Shown piece by piece: positions 44,211-52,383 of a DNA stretch of 64,000 nucleotides (position 1 is the first letter of the stretch; each line of letters starts with the position of its first letter). Source of the stretch: CAILUG01 sp903844415 (GTDB lineage: Bacteria; Pseudomonadota; Gammaproteobacteria; Pseudomonadales; Pseudohongiellaceae); the NCBI GenBank assembly GCA_947477655.1, contig CANJTS010000003.1, forward strand, positions 1 through 64,000. The letters run 5' to 3'. Under the pieces are notes generated by a model, which saw only the letters and a program-made list of their open reading frames with translations, did no database searches and was not told where the DNA came from. A program made the position numbers and the translations under genes.

Positions 44211-45683
44211 ATGTCCAACGTACTTATCGTAGTGGACCGACTGGAAGATTGGGAGCCCTATTACCCAAGCGATCTGGTAATTTCATTTGATCAATATCTC
44301 TCATTAAAAACCACTCCCAATCAGCGTATTCGTGTACTCAATCTGTGCAGTGATTACAGTTACTTGAGTCAGGGTTATTACTGCTCATTGCTGGCGGAAG
44401 CCAAAGCTCATCATGTAATTCCTCCCAGCAAAGTACTTAACGATATCTGGTCGCCCATGCTTTACCAGTTAAACGTAGAAGAGCTGTTTTCTGCCCTCAA
44501 CAAGATGTACCGCAATCAGGAACGCCCCGACCAACTCGAATTCAAAACTTATTTTGGTCAAGTAGAAGAACCTTCGCTCAAGCCGCTGGCGCGAGTAGTA
44601 TTTGAACGGTTTCCATCCCCCATCGTATCGCTCACTTTGAAATATCTGGATGGCAACTGGGTGATTGCCGATCTCGGCATCATCGACCATAAAAGTTTAA
44701 CCGATGCCGAAGAAACTGCCTTTGGTGAGGCCCTTGATAATTTCAGCCGTGAAATATGGCATCCGAAAAAAACTCGTAAACATGCCAAGTACGATCTAGC
44801 CGTATTGGTCAACGAGAAAGAAGTCTATCCACCTAGCAACATGCCGGCTATCAAGAAATTTATACAAGCCGGCAAAAACCTAGGTGTTAACGTCGAAATT
44901 ATTTCGCCCGATGACTTTATGCGTCTGCCTGAATTCGATGCTTTGTTTATCCGCGAAACTACTAGCATAGAACATCACACTTATCGCTTCTCCAAAAAAG
45001 CAGAGAGTTTGGGTTTGGTTGTAATAGACGATCCCACCTCCATTTTGCGCTGCACCAACAAAATATATCTTGCCGACTTGTTCGCTACTACCGGAGTGCC
45101 TGCACCGAGGACATTGATTCTCAACCGTGATCGTCCCGAACAACTGGCTTTGGCTGCAGAAACTCTTGGATTTCCAATTGTAATAAAAATTCCGGATGGT
45201 TCTTTTTCGCGCGGAGTAGTCAAAGTAGAAGATATGCACGAGTTACACAGCAAAACTCGTCCTCTGTTTGAAGAATCTAGTTTGTTGTTGGCGCAGGAAT
45301 TTTTGTACACCGATTTCGATTGGCGTATTGGTATACTCAACAATAAGGCGCTGTATGCTTGTCGCTATTACATGGTCAAAGATCACTGGCAGATTTACCG
45401 GCACTCTGATGAACCCAGCGACAAAACAAAAGCCAAAGCCGGCGGTTTCGATACGCTACCCACTTTCGAAGTGCCTCGTTCAGTTTTGCAAGCGGCACTC
45501 AAGGCTACCAAAGCGATCGGTGACGGTTTCTACGGCGTAGATGTGAAACAGTGGGGCGATAAAGCCTACGTGATAGAAGTAAACGACAACCCTAGCATTG
45601 AAGCCGGAGTTGAAGATCAATATCTGGGCAACGAATTGTATAGCTTAATCATGCAGGAGTTTGTACGGCGTATTGAAGAATAA
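44211..45683 (+). CDS. RimK-like ATP-grasp ligase with N-terminal RLAN domain
   Basis: Start 44211 (MSNVLIVVDRLEDWEPYY) is taken because the codons before it add a non-homologous tail; the product is 490 residues. The first ~200 residues (NLCSDYSYLSQGYYCSLLAE) match the RimK-like ATP-grasp N-terminal domain. The ATP-grasp domain follows (FPIVIKIPDGSFSRGV, VLAQEFLY-like strand and the metal-binding VIEVNDNPSIEAG). Such enzymes join an amino acid or amine to a carboxylate using ATP. Substrate unknown. A GGGAG lies about 13 bases before the start. The neighbour across the divergent promoter is a GNAT enzyme. Confidence 0.87.
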   Translation: MSNVLIVVDRLEDWEPYYPSDLVISFDQYLSLKTTPNQRIRVLNLCSDYSYLSQGYYCSLLAEAKAHHVIPPSKVLNDIWSPMLYQLNVEELFSALNKMYRNQERPDQLEFKTYFGQVEEPSLKPLARVVFERFPSPIVSLTLKYLDGNWVIADLGIIDHKSLTDAEETAFGEALDNFSREIWHPKKTRKHAKYDLAVLVNEKEVYPPSNMPAIKKFIQAGKNLGVNVEIISPDDFMRLPEFDALFIRETTSIEHHTYRFSKKAESLGLVVIDDPTSILRCTNKIYLADLFATTGVPAPRTLILNRDRPEQLALAAETLGFPIVIKIPDGSFSRGVVKVEDMHELHSKTRPLFEESSLLLAQEFLYTDFDWRIGILNNKALYACRYYMVKDHWQIYRHSDEPSDKTKAKAGGFDTLPTFEVPRSVLQAALKATKAIGDGFYGVDVKQWGDKAYVIEVNDNPSIEAGVEDQYLGNELYSLIMQEFVRRIEE

Positions 45684-45727
45684 ATAATTGATACCATTTC
45701 AACAGTACATAACTAGATGAGCCTAAA

Positions 45728-46207
45728 ATGACTATTAAAGTTGGCGATAAAATTCCGTCTGTAACTCTCAAGGTGATGGGAGAAAAAGGTCCGCAGAATA
45801 TCACTACGAACGAATTGTTTGACGGCAAAAAAGTGGTGATGTTTGCAGTACCGGGTGCCTTCACCCCTGGCTGCTCACTGACGCATCTTCCAGGCTATGT
45901 AGTAAAAGCCGATGAAATAAAAGCTAAAGGTGTAGACAGCATTATTTGTATGTCGGTAAACGACGCCTTTGTCATGTCTGCCTGGGGCAAAGCACAAAAT
46001 GCTGATCATCTCATTATGCTAGCCGACGGCAATGCTGACTTCGCCAATGCCATGGGCCTAGCTTTGGACGGTAGCGGCTACGGCATGGGCACACGTTGCA
46101 AACGGATGGCGATGGTAGTCGACAATGGTGTTGTAACGCATTTTGTGATCGAACCTCCCGGTGGCATTGTGGTGAGTTCTGCCGAAGCGATTTTGCAGGT
46201 GCTGTAA
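45728..46207 (+). CDS. Peroxiredoxin, Prx5 type
   Basis: A 159-residue thiol peroxidase. The peroxidatic cysteine is Cys49 in VPGAFTPGCSLTHLPGY, the Prx5 signature, and the conserved Arg124 lies in TRCKRMAMV. Cys75 or Cys125 could act as resolving residue. It reduces hydrogen or organic peroxides with glutathione/glutaredoxin or thioredoxin. The gene is 44 bases downstream of the ATP-grasp gene on the same strand, so the two may share a transcript. Confidence 0.93.
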   Translation: MTIKVGDKIPSVTLKVMGEKGPQNITTNELFDGKKVVMFAVPGAFTPGCSLTHLPGYVVKADEIKAKGVDSIICMSVNDAFVMSAWGKAQNADHLIMLADGNADFANAMGLALDGSGYGMGTRCKRMAMVVDNGVVTHFVIEPPGGIVVSSAEAILQVL

Positions 46208-46321
46208 ACGTTTGCGTCATTCTGCTGCCTAATAATAGGCTTTACCCGTTTGCGTCAATCCGCGTTTTATTGGTTTGGTAGAAAAATACCAACAGCGATA
46301 GGGATACAGCATGTTTTCTGA

Positions 46322-46777
46322 CTACAAAATTGCCAGCAACAGTTCCGTTGATAGCCGCAAGTTTTCTTTCCAGCTATAACCAATAATTTCCAGACCGGTT
46401 TCTTTGTCAAGAAAAGGCATCTTCTCGTTATCGTTTACCAGAAAACGATAATCTACAGTGACTTCCTCGCCCGCTTGCATTGCGCGCATGGCAAACACAA
46501 ATCCCAAATGCCACAGTCCGCTGGGATGAAAAGAATGATTCACATAACAGTCATCTGGCCAATCGGTGCTTACAGTGTGGTAGTTTTCAAACCAGCGGAC
46601 ACAGGCATCATCTTCGGGTGAGCCAGCCACCAACGCTTCTCGTTCTGCTTTGTTATAAACTTTGTTGATGGCATCCGGGGCAAGTAATACCTGACCCTGT
46701 GTTACTGCCTCTAATAAATACACACCTTTGCCGTGGGCATGGCGGGCAAGTTTGATTTCATAGTTCGGGACAATCAT
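46322..46777 (-). CDS. SET domain protein
   Basis: The 151-residue protein consists almost only of a SET-like domain: GKGVYLLEAVTQGQVL at the start, then CYVNHSFHPSG and AGEEVTVDYRFL, the conserved N-H-S and G-E-E-x-T-x-D-Y motifs for S-adenosylmethionine and lysine binding. A post-SET cysteine cluster is lacking. Bacterial SET proteins have been shown or proposed to methylate lysines in host or own proteins; the target here is unknown. It converges on the peroxiredoxin gene. Confidence 0.8.
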   Translation of the reverse strand: MIVPNYEIKLARHAHGKGVYLLEAVTQGQVLLAPDAINKVYNKAEREALVAGSPEDDACVRWFENYHTVSTDWPDDCYVNHSFHPSGLWHLGFVFAMRAMQAGEEVTVDYRFLVNDNEKMPFLDKETGLEIIGYSWKENLRLSTELLLAIL

Positions 46778-47148
46778 GCCTTAGTAAACCTGTAGCGTGT
46801 TTGAAGATTAAGCAGAATAAGGATAGATCCTCGGGATGTCCATCCATAATAAAATTGTAAAGTAAGTTGCTATTAAAACGACTGGTTTTGCACGAATTAA
46901 CTCAGTTTTAATATGCCTCTGATTGATCGTGTTATGGTGGATAACTAGCTCAGCATCACGCGTGAACATATCCATGTAGATCTCATCGACTTCCCTACCG
47001 ATGAGGGCTCCTGAACTAGGTCTTCAACCCGGCCAGATGTATGTCGTGTAGCTCAAATTTCAAGTTGGTCCACTACTAGTTTTTGCTTAGATTAAGTTAG
47101 TGTACTCAACAGCAGGTACAATGTTTGATTTTTAGATAGTTATTAAAC
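46778..47148. other. 371-base intergenic region with a possible gene remnant
   Basis: Between the divergent SET gene and AEC transporter. A frame at 46913 reads MPLIDRVMVDN, stop, LSITREHIHVDLIDFPTDEG, and an overlapping frame then gives APELGLQPGQMYVV before a stop at 47060. This looks like a decayed short gene but could be chance. No clear promoter is assigned. Confidence 0.3.
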
Positions 47149-48090
47149 ATGCATATTTTCAACGCAATTTTCCCTGTAGTTGCCATTGCTGCCTTGGGTT
47201 ATGCCATTCGCTATTTCAAAGTGCTGACGGCTAATGATGGCGAAACAATGGAGCGTATTGCCTTCAACTTCCTGATTCCCTGCTTATTATTTTTGGGGAC
47301 TGCCACCACACAATTGCCGGCAAATATGGATTGGATGTTTTTGCTGGCCTTTTTTTTAACGGTTCTGTTGGTCTATCTGCTTAGTATGGGTATTGGTTCG
47401 GTTATGTTTGGTTATTCCATTCGTGAACTTAGTGTGTTTGGGATGGGTGGAGCTTATTCTAATGTCACAGTTCTAGGCTTGCCGATAACACTCGAAATAT
47501 TAGGTAATAAAGCACTAGTGCCGATGTTCATAATTATTTCTGTCCATAATCTGTTGATATTCTCTTTTGGTACCGTGGTGGCAGAAAGCAAAAGTGCTGC
47601 AGGCAATAACCTGCCCCAACATTTGCTGCACATCCTACAGGAAATGTTACTCAATCCGATCAGTGGTAGTCTTATAGCTGGACTTGTCTTTAATTTACTG
47701 GGCTTTTCCTTGTACCCAGCACTGCTGGCAACATTGGAAATGATAAGTAGAGCTGCTATACCGGGAGCAATTTTTGCGTTGGGTGTTGCGTTGACGCGTT
47801 ATCAAGTACGCGGTCAGATCCCAGCGGCAATAACTATGGTTGGATTAAAACTTCTGGTACTGCCCGCTCTGATGTGGCTGATGATGACACAAGTGTTCAG
47901 TGTGCAGCAGGACTGGATGCAAACGGCAGTGGTGATGTCATGTATGCCCGCCGGTATAAGCGTGTATGTATTTTCCCGTCGTTATCAAAGTTGTGAAGCA
48001 GCAGCAGCTGCTGCCATCGTGATTTCATCACTGACAGCTATTGCCTCGATCACGCTGTTTACGTGGTTGCTTGGTGTGGGACTGGATTAA
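47149..48090 (+). CDS. AEC family transporter (auxin efflux carrier-like)
   Basis: The 313-residue protein has ten hydrophobic segments in the AEC arrangement. The start IFNAIFPVVAIAALGYAIRY, the central GGAYSNVTVLGLPI and the late MPAGISVYVFSRRY are typical of bacterial permeases such as MdcF and YfdV. It probably moves an organic acid across the inner membrane. It has no obvious operon partner; the downstream 184 bases before lnt hold no terminator I can support. Confidence 0.88.
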   Translation: MHIFNAIFPVVAIAALGYAIRYFKVLTANDGETMERIAFNFLIPCLLFLGTATTQLPANMDWMFLLAFFLTVLLVYLLSMGIGSVMFGYSIRELSVFGMGGAYSNVTVLGLPITLEILGNKALVPMFIIISVHNLLIFSFGTVVAESKSAAGNNLPQHLLHILQEMLLNPISGSLIAGLVFNLLGFSLYPALLATLEMISRAAIPGAIFALGVALTRYQVRGQIPAAITMVGLKLLVLPALMWLMMTQVFSVQQDWMQTAVVMSCMPAGISVYVFSRRYQSCEAAAAAAIVISSLTAIASITLFTWLLGVGLD

Positions 48091-48274
48091 AAATAAAAGA
48101 AAAAATCTGTATAAAGCTGTCACTGTATGCGGGCGTAGTAAACTGCTCTAGAGTGAAGTTCTTGTGTATACCTGCTGAATGCTGAGGGCGTTTTTCCAGA
48201 AGTAATGTTGACGGTTGGCTCAGTCATTGATTTATGCTTGGTAGTATTAAACGACGCTTTTATGCAAAGGAAAG

Positions 48275-49810
48275 CTAGTGTTTATTTTTTATTTGCCGAA
48301 AGATTATAGGCAAGAAATTTAGAAACAAAATGTAAAAACACAGTCCCAGCACTGGCCAGCTACCCCAATACGAATAAGGGGTACGCCCCGTAAAAAATGA
48401 CACATTGCCACTCAGAGTTTCAGCACGGAATTGTTTGGTGCGTGCCACTATTGCGCCTTTCTCATTTATTATTGCGGATATGCCATTGTTAGTAGCGCGC
48501 ACCATAAAACGGGCATTTTCGCGTGCACGCATTGCTGCCATTTGTAAATGTTGCGGTGGACCCCACGATGCACCGAACCAAGAATCATTGCTGATTGTTA
48601 GTAAAAAATCTGCATTTATGGCCTGTTGTCTTACCAACTCTTGATAGGCCACTTCATAACATATAAAGGGAGCAACCTGCAGATTTTTGATAGACAGGTG
48701 ATTTTGCCCTGCAGGGCCCGGGTCTAGAGAAGACATCGGCAACGAAAAAATTTCCAATACACTTGCGAGCATAGACCGTAGTGGAACGTATTCACCAAAC
48801 GGCACCAATTTGCGTTTATGCCAACTGCCACTGCCATTACCAAGTACGGTAATGCTGTTATAAATTTTGTCAGATTCCTTATAAAAAATTCCCGAAACCA
48901 GTGTGCTGTTATTGCGCAGTGCCAGCGCACTAAAATAGTCGAGCACATCATTTGCGTTTTGGTACAACAACGGAATTGCTGTTTCTGACCACAGCACCAT
49001 GTCGTTTTTCCAAAGTGAGGTGCTGAGTTCTTCGTAGCGGTCGAGGTTGCGTTGAATATTAGCGCTGTCGAATTTTTCATTTTGGTCAATGTTGGCCTGT
49101 ACCAAACCGACCGAGAAATTCCTTTCTGGTACCAAAGTTACCCAGGACACTTGTGTGCTGCATATGGCGAGTATCCAAATCAGTAGCAACACAATGCTCA
49201 ATTTTTTGGTTACAAGTGGTAGCAATGATCGTGCCGTTGAGCACAAGCTAAACAACTCGGCGAGTATGGCGCCACTGCATACGACCAAAAAGCTGAGGCC
49301 TAACACCCCGAACATGGGAGCTATGCCCGACACCAGCGTAGTTACATGGGCGTATCCGAGATAGAGCCAGGGAAACCCAGTGAGAAACCAGGCTCGAAAC
49401 CATTCAACAAGAACCCAACAAGCACTGAATCCAAGAATAGGTAGTACGCGTCTAGTATATTTACTGAAGAACCAGCATTGCAGTACAAAAAAGCAGGCCA
49501 AAGCAGCAACAAACAATAGTGTGAGCCCAGCCGCCAAAAATGCAGGGGTATTACCGTACACGTAGATACTGACATAAACCCAAGACGTACCAACCCCAAA
49601 AAAACCTAATCCATACCACCATCCAAGCAGAGCAGCTTGGCATGGTGAACTCAATTTTATTAACTGATAGAGGAGGGCAACAGAAAGTATTCCGAGCGGC
49701 CAAAAATTGATTGGGCTCAAGGCTAGTGGTGCCAGCGCACCAGCCGTTAAAGCCCACAAAAATTGATAATGCACAGGTGCGGAGGTGAGCTTCATTTTGC
49801 TTTTTGGCAC
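48275..49810 (-). CDS. lnt: Apolipoprotein N-acyltransferase
   Basis: The 511-residue protein has about six N-terminal membrane helices followed by a nitrilase-like periplasmic domain with the catalytic triad Glu276 (WSETAIPL), Lys334 (HKRKLVPFGEY) and Cys384 (ICYE). It adds the third acyl chain to lipoproteins. The start overlaps the end of corC by 19 bases, indicating coupling; an alternative ATG five codons later would reduce the overlap. In pseudomonads leuS lies close downstream; here 4.8 kb of other genes intervene. Confidence 0.96.
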   Translation of the reverse strand: MPKSKMKLTSAPVHYQFLWALTAGALAPLALSPINFWPLGILSVALLYQLIKLSSPCQAALLGWWYGLGFFGVGTSWVYVSIYVYGNTPAFLAAGLTLLFVAALACFFVLQCWFFSKYTRRVLPILGFSACWVLVEWFRAWFLTGFPWLYLGYAHVTTLVSGIAPMFGVLGLSFLVVCSGAILAELFSLCSTARSLLPLVTKKLSIVLLLIWILAICSTQVSWVTLVPERNFSVGLVQANIDQNEKFDSANIQRNLDRYEELSTSLWKNDMVLWSETAIPLLYQNANDVLDYFSALALRNNSTLVSGIFYKESDKIYNSITVLGNGSGSWHKRKLVPFGEYVPLRSMLASVLEIFSLPMSSLDPGPAGQNHLSIKNLQVAPFICYEVAYQELVRQQAINADFLLTISNDSWFGASWGPPQHLQMAAMRARENARFMVRATNNGISAIINEKGAIVARTKQFRAETLSGNVSFFTGRTPYSYWGSWPVLGLCFYILFLNFLPIIFRQIKNKH

Positions 49811-50637
49811 ACTTGTAACAAACGAATTTGCCGATTGTCGACATTCAATATCTTGAAAGTGTAAAGGCCAATGACCACATTTTCATCGCGCTGTGGGATA
49901 CGACCAAAATGACTGAGCACCAGTCCTCCGATAGTGTCGAAATCTTCTTCCGGAAACTGGCAATTGAAATGATCGTTGAAGTCTTCAATTGGCGTTAGTG
50001 CTTTGACTGTATGATTGTTTTCATCAATCGCCTTGATAAACACCTCGTCGTCGATGTCATGTTCATCTTCGATTTCACCAACAATCTGCTCTAATACATC
50101 TTCGATGGTACAAAGTCCTGCTAGATCACCATATTCATCGATGACAATAGCCATGTGATTGCGATTTTCACGAAATTCTTTGAGTAGGTGATTAAGTCGT
50201 TTCGATTCCGGCACAAAAGTCGCCGGGCGCAAAATATCCTTGAGCTCAAATTTTCGGGTTTCACGTTCTAAGGCTAAGGGCAATAAATCCTTCGCCAGCA
50301 AAATGCCAATTACTTCATCAATGGTGTCACCAATCACCGGGAAGCGAGAATGTTGTGCTTCGATGACCACTGGCAAAATTTCATGTGGAGTAGCGCTGGC
50401 TTTTACCGTAACAACTTGGGAGCGCGGAATCATGATGTCACGCACCTGCATTTCGGATACCTGCAAGGCCCCTTCAATGATGCTGAGCAAGTCGGCATCT
50501 ATAACTTTATTGCGCTGGGCTTTACGCAATACCTGCACCAGATCGCGGGTAGAATCCACTTGGTCAGTAAATAGTGTTTTTAGTTTACCGATCCAGGAGG
50601 AGTGTCCTGAATCGCGGCTAGAATGGTCATTGCTCAT
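49792..50637 (-). CDS. corC: CorC/YbeX, CBS-domain transport and ribosome-associated protein
   Basis: The 281-residue cytosolic protein has two CBS domains (DIMIPRSQVV and the region after LRPATFVPE) and a C-terminal CorC/HlyC domain (FNCQFPEEDFDTIGGLVLSHFGR region). It has been linked to magnesium/cobalt efflux and to ribosome maturation. It lies between ybeY and lnt, the conserved order, with overlap into lnt. Confidence 0.94.
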   Translation of the reverse strand: MSNDHSSRDSGHSSWIGKLKTLFTDQVDSTRDLVQVLRKAQRNKVIDADLLSIIEGALQVSEMQVRDIMIPRSQVVTVKASATPHEILPVVIEAQHSRFPVIGDTIDEVIGILLAKDLLPLALERETRKFELKDILRPATFVPESKRLNHLLKEFRENRNHMAIVIDEYGDLAGLCTIEDVLEQIVGEIEDEHDIDDEVFIKAIDENNHTVKALTPIEDFNDHFNCQFPEEDFDTIGGLVLSHFGRIPQRDENVVIGLYTFKILNVDNRQIRLLQVCQKAK

Positions 50638-50672
50638 GATAGTTTTTGGTGCTTTTTATTAATGAAAATTTG

Positions 50673-51128
50673 TTATTGATAGGGGTCGTTATAACCAAGT
50701 TCAGCCAGTATTTTTATTTCGAGCTCTTCCATCCGTGCGGCATCTTTTGCTTCTTCATGATCAAAGCCATTCAGATGTAATACACCGTGTATTGTTAGAT
50801 GTGCCCAGTGAGCATCCAATTTTTTATGTTGGGCAGCAGCTTCACGCTCGACTACTGCTGCACAAATTGCCAGATCTCCGAGAACGTTGGCTGCTAATAA
50901 CTGTGCAGGTACCGGGAATGACAGAATGTTGGTGGCACCGGTTTTGTGGCGGTATTGATGGTTAAGTGCTGCAGATTCTTCTTCATCCACAATTCTGATA
51001 CACAGTTGCTGTTGTTTATGCTCAGGGGCAAGCATGGTCATGGTGGCGGTTGCCCAGAGTTTAAAATGTTTACGCAAGGGAATGAGGCAACCATTGCTGG
51101 CATTGTGCAGATCAACTGTCACGATCAT
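50673..51128 (-). CDS. ybeY: Endoribonuclease YbeY
   Basis: Start 51128 (MIVTVDLHNAS) is chosen because it restores the family's usual N-terminus; the product is 151 residues. It overlaps the end of ybeZ by 17 bases. The zinc-binding motif H-G-x-x-H-x5-H is His114, His118 and His124 (HGVLHLNGFDHE). It acts in 16S rRNA 3'-end maturation and ribosome quality control. corC follows 35 bases later. Confidence 0.95.
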   Translation of the reverse strand: MIVTVDLHNASNGCLIPLRKHFKLWATATMTMLAPEHKQQQLCIRIVDEEESAALNHQYRHKTGATNILSFPVPAQLLAANVLGDLAICAAVVEREAAAQHKKLDAHWAHLTIHGVLHLNGFDHEEAKDAARMEELEIKILAELGYNDPYQ

Positions 51129-52176
51129 GCAAACGCTCTTTGTCCTGGTTGTGGTTAAGTTCATGCCCTTTGTCGGCGGAATTCAGCGATGAAATATTTT
51201 TTTGGTCATATACATCGTAGGCTTCCACGATACGCTGCACGATAGGGTGCCTGACTACATCGGCAGAGCTGAACCAGTTAAAACTGATGCCTTTAATTTT
51301 TTGGAGAACACTGGTTACCTGCACCAGACCAGAACGGGTGCCTTTGGGAAGATCGATCTGGGTAACATCACCCGTAATCACAGCGGTAGATCCAAAACCG
51401 ATACGGGTAAGGAACATTTTCATTTGGGTGGTGGTCGTGTTCTGACTTTCATCCAGAATGATGAAAGAGTTATTCAAAGTGCGCCCCCGCATATAAGCCA
51501 GCGGTGCAATTTCGATGGCATTACGTTCGATCAGTTTGACCACCCGTTCGAAGCCCAGCATTTCATACAAGGCGTCGTAAAGGGGGCGTAAATAAGGATC
51601 AACTTTTTGGCTCAGATCGCCTGGCAGAAAACCCAGTTTTTCGCCTGCTTCCACTGCTGGCCGTACTAGCAAAATTCGGTTGACTTGCTCACTCATCAAG
51701 GCTTCTACCGCACACGCCACCGCCAGGTAGGTTTTGCCAGTACCAGCAGGACCAATGCCAAATGTGATGTCGTGTTTCATGATTGCTTGCACGTACAAAT
51801 TTTGGTGCAGGGTACGTGGTTTGATGGAGCATTTGGGGGTACGCAATACCAGTAGATCGGCGTCCAGAGCAGGGCTCTCCTCTCTGCCAACGCTGACGTG
51901 GGACACTGCTTCAATCAGGTGTAGATGAATCAAATCAGGGGTCAGCAAAGTTGTCTGGTTGGTTAATTGGTACAGACTGACTAAAAGATCAGTACCGGTT
52001 TGGACTGCCGTTTCCGTGCCGGTTAGTTGAAAAACATTGCCGCGATAGGTGATGCTAAGTTGGAGACGCGCTTCGAGCAGACGAATATGTTCATGGTGGT
52101 GTCCGCACAAGTTGGCGAGACGCTGGGGGTTATCAGGTTGTAATTCCAGTCTATGTGTGTGATTGGCATTGATCAT
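51112..52176 (-). CDS. ybeZ: PhoH-like ATPase YbeZ
   Basis: The 354-residue protein has an N-terminal KH-like region and a C-terminal P-loop ATPase with Walker A GPAGTGKT (142-149), ILLVRPAVEAGEKLGFLPGD and a Walker-B-like FIILDESQN. It works with YbeY in RNA metabolism. ybeY overlaps its 3' end. miaB lies upstream with a gap of 207 bases that holds a candidate promoter, so ybeZ may start its own transcript. Confidence 0.95.
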   Translation of the reverse strand: MINANHTHRLELQPDNPQRLANLCGHHHEHIRLLEARLQLSITYRGNVFQLTGTETAVQTGTDLLVSLYQLTNQTTLLTPDLIHLHLIEAVSHVSVGREESPALDADLLVLRTPKCSIKPRTLHQNLYVQAIMKHDITFGIGPAGTGKTYLAVACAVEALMSEQVNRILLVRPAVEAGEKLGFLPGDLSQKVDPYLRPLYDALYEMLGFERVVKLIERNAIEIAPLAYMRGRTLNNSFIILDESQNTTTTQMKMFLTRIGFGSTAVITGDVTQIDLPKGTRSGLVQVTSVLQKIKGISFNWFSSADVVRHPIVQRIVEAYDVYDQKNISSLNSADKGHELNHNQDKERLHDRDS

Positions 52177-52215
52177 GAAGGGAAATCAGGGGCTCCGGGT
52201 TATTGCTATGGGTTT

Positions 52216-52224
52216 AGTATAACA
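52216..52224 (-). promoter_or_regulatory. Candidate extended -10 promoter for ybeZ
   Basis: Read on the minus strand, TGTTATACT contains the TG-n-TATACT pattern of an extended -10 element, about 40 bases before the ybeZ start. No good -35 is seen. It would serve the ybeZ-ybeY-corC-lnt unit. Confidence 0.4.
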
Positions 52225-52383
52225 AGGCAGGTAAGTATTAGTATTAATTTTTCCAGTGAGCGTGGGCGTGCTGGCTGGGCTTGAAATGGGGATTTCCAAA
52301 GGTTTTTAAAAACAAAATATATTATTATTTACAGTTAGTTAGAGCAGGTTTATAAGTTATTTTATATGCCGAGCAAGCCCAAC

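Noticed and set aside
46209..46257. Direct repeat CGTTTGCGTCA (two copies, 38 bases apart)
   Set aside because: Only two short copies between convergent genes; too little for an array, attachment site or operator claim.
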